64,000 nucleotides of DNA, taken from positions 124,001 through 188,000 of the forward strand of contig JBJZOS010000001.1 of assembly GCA_046269235.1 (NCBI GenBank), given 5' to 3'. The translations under genes were made by a program, and so were the position numbers. Source of the stretch: Soonwooa sp032078105 (GTDB lineage: Bacteria; Bacteroidota; Bacteroidia; Flavobacteriales; Weeksellaceae). Below are positions 61,930 to 64,000 of this stretch, piece after piece (positions within the stretch are counted from its first letter, which is position 1; each line of letters opens with the position of its first letter). The notes beneath the pieces were generated by a model. That model made no database searches, was not told where the DNA came from, and saw only the letters and a list, made by a program, of their open reading frames with translations.

Positions 61930-63003
61930 ATGCAAGAAGATAATTACGAAGACGAATTTGATGATGCTTTAGAATCTAATGACGAAGTGGGATTGGCTGA
62001 TGAAAATAATGGCCTCTATGAACATCTTAATATTACCGTTGATAAAAAACAAGAACCGTTACGTATAGATAAGTTCTTATTAATCTATCGACAAAACTCG
62101 TCCCGTAACAAAATTTCACAAACTTGTCGCGCTGGTAACGTTGTAGTTAATGGTAATCCTGTTAAGCAGAATTATCGTGTAAAACCAGGTGATGAGATTA
62201 GCGTACTTCTTGCGCATCCACCAAGAGAAAATGTCATCATTCCACAAGATATTCCAATTAAAATCGTTTATGAAGATGACGAATTGGTTGTTGTCGATAA
62301 AGAAGCTGGGATGGTTGTACATCCAGGTTTTGGAAACTGGGATGGCACCTTGGTTAATGCTTTGGCATTTCATTTTGCCAAAGACCCGAATTACAATTCA
62401 GATTTAGATAGAGTAGGATTGGTACATCGTATTGATAAAGATACATCAGGATTGCTTGTTATTGCAAAAACCGAGTATGCGTTAAGCTATTTGGCGAAGC
62501 AGTTTTTTGATAGAAAAACAAAACGCCTGTATTGGGCTTTTGTCTGGGGTAACATTGCTGATGATGAAGGAACAATACGCGGACATATTGGGCGCCATCA
62601 GAAGAATAGAATGCAAATGGCGGTCTATGAAGATGGTAGTCATGGCAAACATGCTGTAACGCATTACAAAGTTTTGGAACGTTTTCGTCACATGACTTGG
62701 GTTGAGTGTAAGCTAGAGACAGGGCGTACACATCAAATTAGAGCACATTTTAAACATATTGGTCATACTTTATTTAACGATGAACGTTACGAGGGACATA
62801 CAATTTTGAGAGGTGTTAATCTTCCAAAATATAAACAATTTGTTCAAAATGTTTTTGAAGTATTGCCAAGGCACGCACTGCATGCGCATACATTGGGATT
62901 TATCCATCCGACCACGAAAAAAGAAATGTACTTCGAAAGTCCAATGCCTAGCGATATGCAAGAGGCCGTCGAGAGATGGCGAAAGTATTTGGAAAGTAAT
63001 TAA
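61930..63003 (+). CDS. RluD-family 23S rRNA pseudouridine synthase
   Basis: A 357-residue protein. The ATG at 61930 is chosen because a TTG at 61900 falls inside a hairpin. An acidic leader is followed by an S4 RNA-binding domain (LRIDKFLLIYRQNSSRNKISQTCRAGNVVVNG) and the PseudoU_synth_2 catalytic domain with GLVHRIDKDTSGLLVIAKT, where the Asp of HRIDxxTSG is the nucleophile. ETGRTHQIRAHFKHIGH and HALHAHTLGF are later family motifs. RluD acts on helix 69 of 23S rRNA; RluC-type specificity cannot be excluded. Located 71 nt after the PASTA gene. Confidence 0.94.
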   Translation: MQEDNYEDEFDDALESNDEVGLADENNGLYEHLNITVDKKQEPLRIDKFLLIYRQNSSRNKISQTCRAGNVVVNGNPVKQNYRVKPGDEISVLLAHPPRENVIIPQDIPIKIVYEDDELVVVDKEAGMVVHPGFGNWDGTLVNALAFHFAKDPNYNSDLDRVGLVHRIDKDTSGLLVIAKTEYALSYLAKQFFDRKTKRLYWAFVWGNIADDEGTIRGHIGRHQKNRMQMAVYEDGSHGKHAVTHYKVLERFRHMTWVECKLETGRTHQIRAHFKHIGHTLFNDERYEGHTILRGVNLPKYKQFVQNVFEVLPRHALHAHTLGFIHPTTKKEMYFESPMPSDMQEAVERWRKYLESN

Positions 63004-63026
63004 AAGTATCTAACACAATATTTTTT

Positions 63027-63034
63027 TATATTTG
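63027..63034 (+). promoter_or_regulatory. -7 box immediately before the PorP/SprF gene
   Basis: TATATTTG fits TAnnTTTG. The GTG start at 63039 begins 4 nt after it, so the transcript would have almost no leader. Confidence 0.4.
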
Positions 63035-63038
63035 CCTT

Positions 63039-64000
63039 GTGAGAAAAATTTATAAAATCTTTAGCGCTGCTTTTGTGTTGACTTTGTTTAATGTAAATGC
63101 AATTAAAGCGCAGGAGACTTTGCCTCTATATCAACAATATTTATTGGATGGGGATTTCCTGTTTAACCCAGCATTGTATGGAGAATCTGATGATGTTGTT
63201 TTAAATTTAAACTATCAAAAACAGTTTTCCAATTTTGGAGAATCCCCTAATGTACAATCTGTTGGGATGCACGCCAATGTTTTTGATAGAGTAGGTGTTG
63301 GTGCGTCTTTTTTTAGAGATCAAAACGGTCCTATTTCAGCCAATGGCATTACTGTAGGATCCGCATATTTCATTCCGCTTGGTGATGAAGAGAATCGTGA
63401 AAATCAATTTTCATTTGGTGCAGGAGCAAGTTTTTATAACATGAATTTGGATACAGCTTTGTTAACGCCAGAAAATCCAAATGATCCCGTACTCTATGAT
63501 AAGAGTATTTTTCTAGCTTATGCTAACTTAGGTATGGCGGTTAAATATAAAGGTTTTGCGGGTGGTGTTTCGGTGATGGATATTGCATTGAATAATGACA
63601 TTCCAATCGTTAACGGTATCGAACCTTCGCCCACCAAAATTATTTTGAATGCTGGTTACGATTGGCATTTTGCAGATGGTTTTTTTGTAACACCATCGGT
63701 CCTGTGGAATCTTAATACCAATTCATCCAGTATGATGGATTTAAATCTTTTAGCAACTGTTATTTCGGATAATGCAAGTTTTTCTGGAGGTGTTAGTTTT
63801 AGAAGTGCAAAAAGTAGCATTGGTAGCCAAAACTTAGCACTTTCTCCAATTATTAAAGGTCGTGTTGGTAATTTCACTTTTGGAGCGGTTTATAACTTCG
63901 GGATGTCCGAGTTACAACAGACCGTGGGTAATAGTTTTATGTTGAGTCTCGGCTTTAGATTCGAGAACTTTATTAATGGAAAAGGTTTCCGATATAGATA
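63039..64000 (+). CDS. PorP/SprF-family type IX secretion outer-membrane protein, cut by 1 nt
   Basis: A 320-codon frame open to the last base. The final two bases are TA, so the stop is probably just outside the window. It starts with GTG and a signal peptide (KIYKIFSAAFVLTLFNVNAIKAQ), then PLYQQYLLDGDFLFNPALYG, the classic PorP/SprF start. A series of beta-strands follows and it ends LGFRFENFINGKGFRYR, the family's C-terminal strand. These proteins form a beta-barrel with the T9SS or anchor its substrates, and here would serve exported proteins such as the one at the window start. No T9SS substrate gene lies next to it in the window. Confidence 0.9.
   Translation, partial: MRKIYKIFSAAFVLTLFNVNAIKAQETLPLYQQYLLDGDFLFNPALYGESDDVVLNLNYQKQFSNFGESPNVQSVGMHANVFDRVGVGASFFRDQNGPISANGITVGSAYFIPLGDEENRENQFSFGAGASFYNMNLDTALLTPENPNDPVLYDKSIFLAYANLGMAVKYKGFAGGVSVMDIALNNDIPIVNGIEPSPTKIILNAGYDWHFADGFFVTPSVLWNLNTNSSSMMDLNLLATVISDNASFSGGVSFRSAKSSIGSQNLALSPIIKGRVGNFTFGAVYNFGMSELQQTVGNSFMLSLGFRFENFINGKGFRYR

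Noticed and set aside
1..64000. tRNA, rRNA, CRISPR arrays, insertion sequences, prophage and toxin-antitoxin pairs
   Set aside because: I looked for cloverleaf ends, regularly spaced repeats, transposase motifs and paired small ORFs and found none that hold up.

Overview
The window looks like chromosome from a low-GC member of the Bacteroidetes, most likely a flavobacterium near Chryseobacterium/Epilithonimonas (Weeksellaceae). The grounds are type IX secretion (T9SS) C-terminal sorting domains on secreted proteins, a PorP/SprF-family outer-membrane protein, lipoproteins with late-Cys lipoboxes, and many flavobacterial -7 promoter boxes (TAnnTTTG) 5-50 nt before start codons. No tRNA, rRNA, CRISPR array, transposase or phage gene was seen. 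All family calls come from reading the translations by eye; no database was searched.

Layout. (1) 1-4417: the 3' part of a giant T9SS-exported surface protein, then a small exported protein with a C-terminal PIDxYLP/TM/basic tail. (2) 4836-24497: a Wzx/Wzy-type capsule or exopolysaccharide locus. It holds an aminotransferase and a membrane 4,6-dehydratase for UDP-amino sugars, the Wza-like exporter and Wzc-like tyrosine kinase, a GDP-mannose enzyme split into two genes in reversed order, a flippase, a polymerase, four glycosyltransferases, a secreted beta-helix protein, a WbpV-like reductase, an opposite-strand acyltransferase, a WecA/WbpL-like initiating transferase and RfbC. The middle (about 12.7-22.9 kb) is visibly more AT-rich than its flanks and carries homopolymers and an (ATT)n microsatellite, as expected of a fast-evolving serotype region. 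(3) 24.5-35.2 kb: rimO, an RlpA-like protein, cinA, a YHS/SCO/secreted-SOD group, an M13 peptidase, a META lipoprotein, and two decayed genes (a tam-like methyltransferase and a GH18-type hydrolase). (4) 35.2-47.5 kb: membrane and metabolic genes, including a CorC-like protein, hydroxyacyl-CoA dehydrogenase, two Gfo/Idh/MocA oxidoreductases, pcm-mazG, LemA with two TPM proteins, and a KefF/KefC-like pair. (5) 47.5-64 kb: M3 and S9 peptidases, a broken T9SS-targeted M4 metallopeptidase, an ABC-F protein, a LAS-type peptidase-like protein, a deoxyhypusine-synthase homologue, ddl-coaD, a PASTA protein, an RluD-type pseudouridine synthase and a PorP/SprF gene cut by one base at the window end.

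How the genes fit together. In the capsule locus, precursor synthesis feeds an undecaprenyl-phosphate-primed repeat unit built by the four glycosyltransferases, flipped by Wzx, polymerised by Wzy and exported by the Wza/Wzc pair. The acyltransferase and the beta-helix protein are candidates for decorating or trimming the polymer. Elsewhere the content is mostly core genome with two recurring themes: secreted peptidases and hydrolases (several decayed), and short dispersed repeats between genes. The most useful observations are the clear pseudogenes, the reversed split ManC, the beta-helix gene inside the Wzy locus, the ATT microsatellite, a near-consensus promoter that would make pcm mRNA leaderless, and the dispersed repeats.
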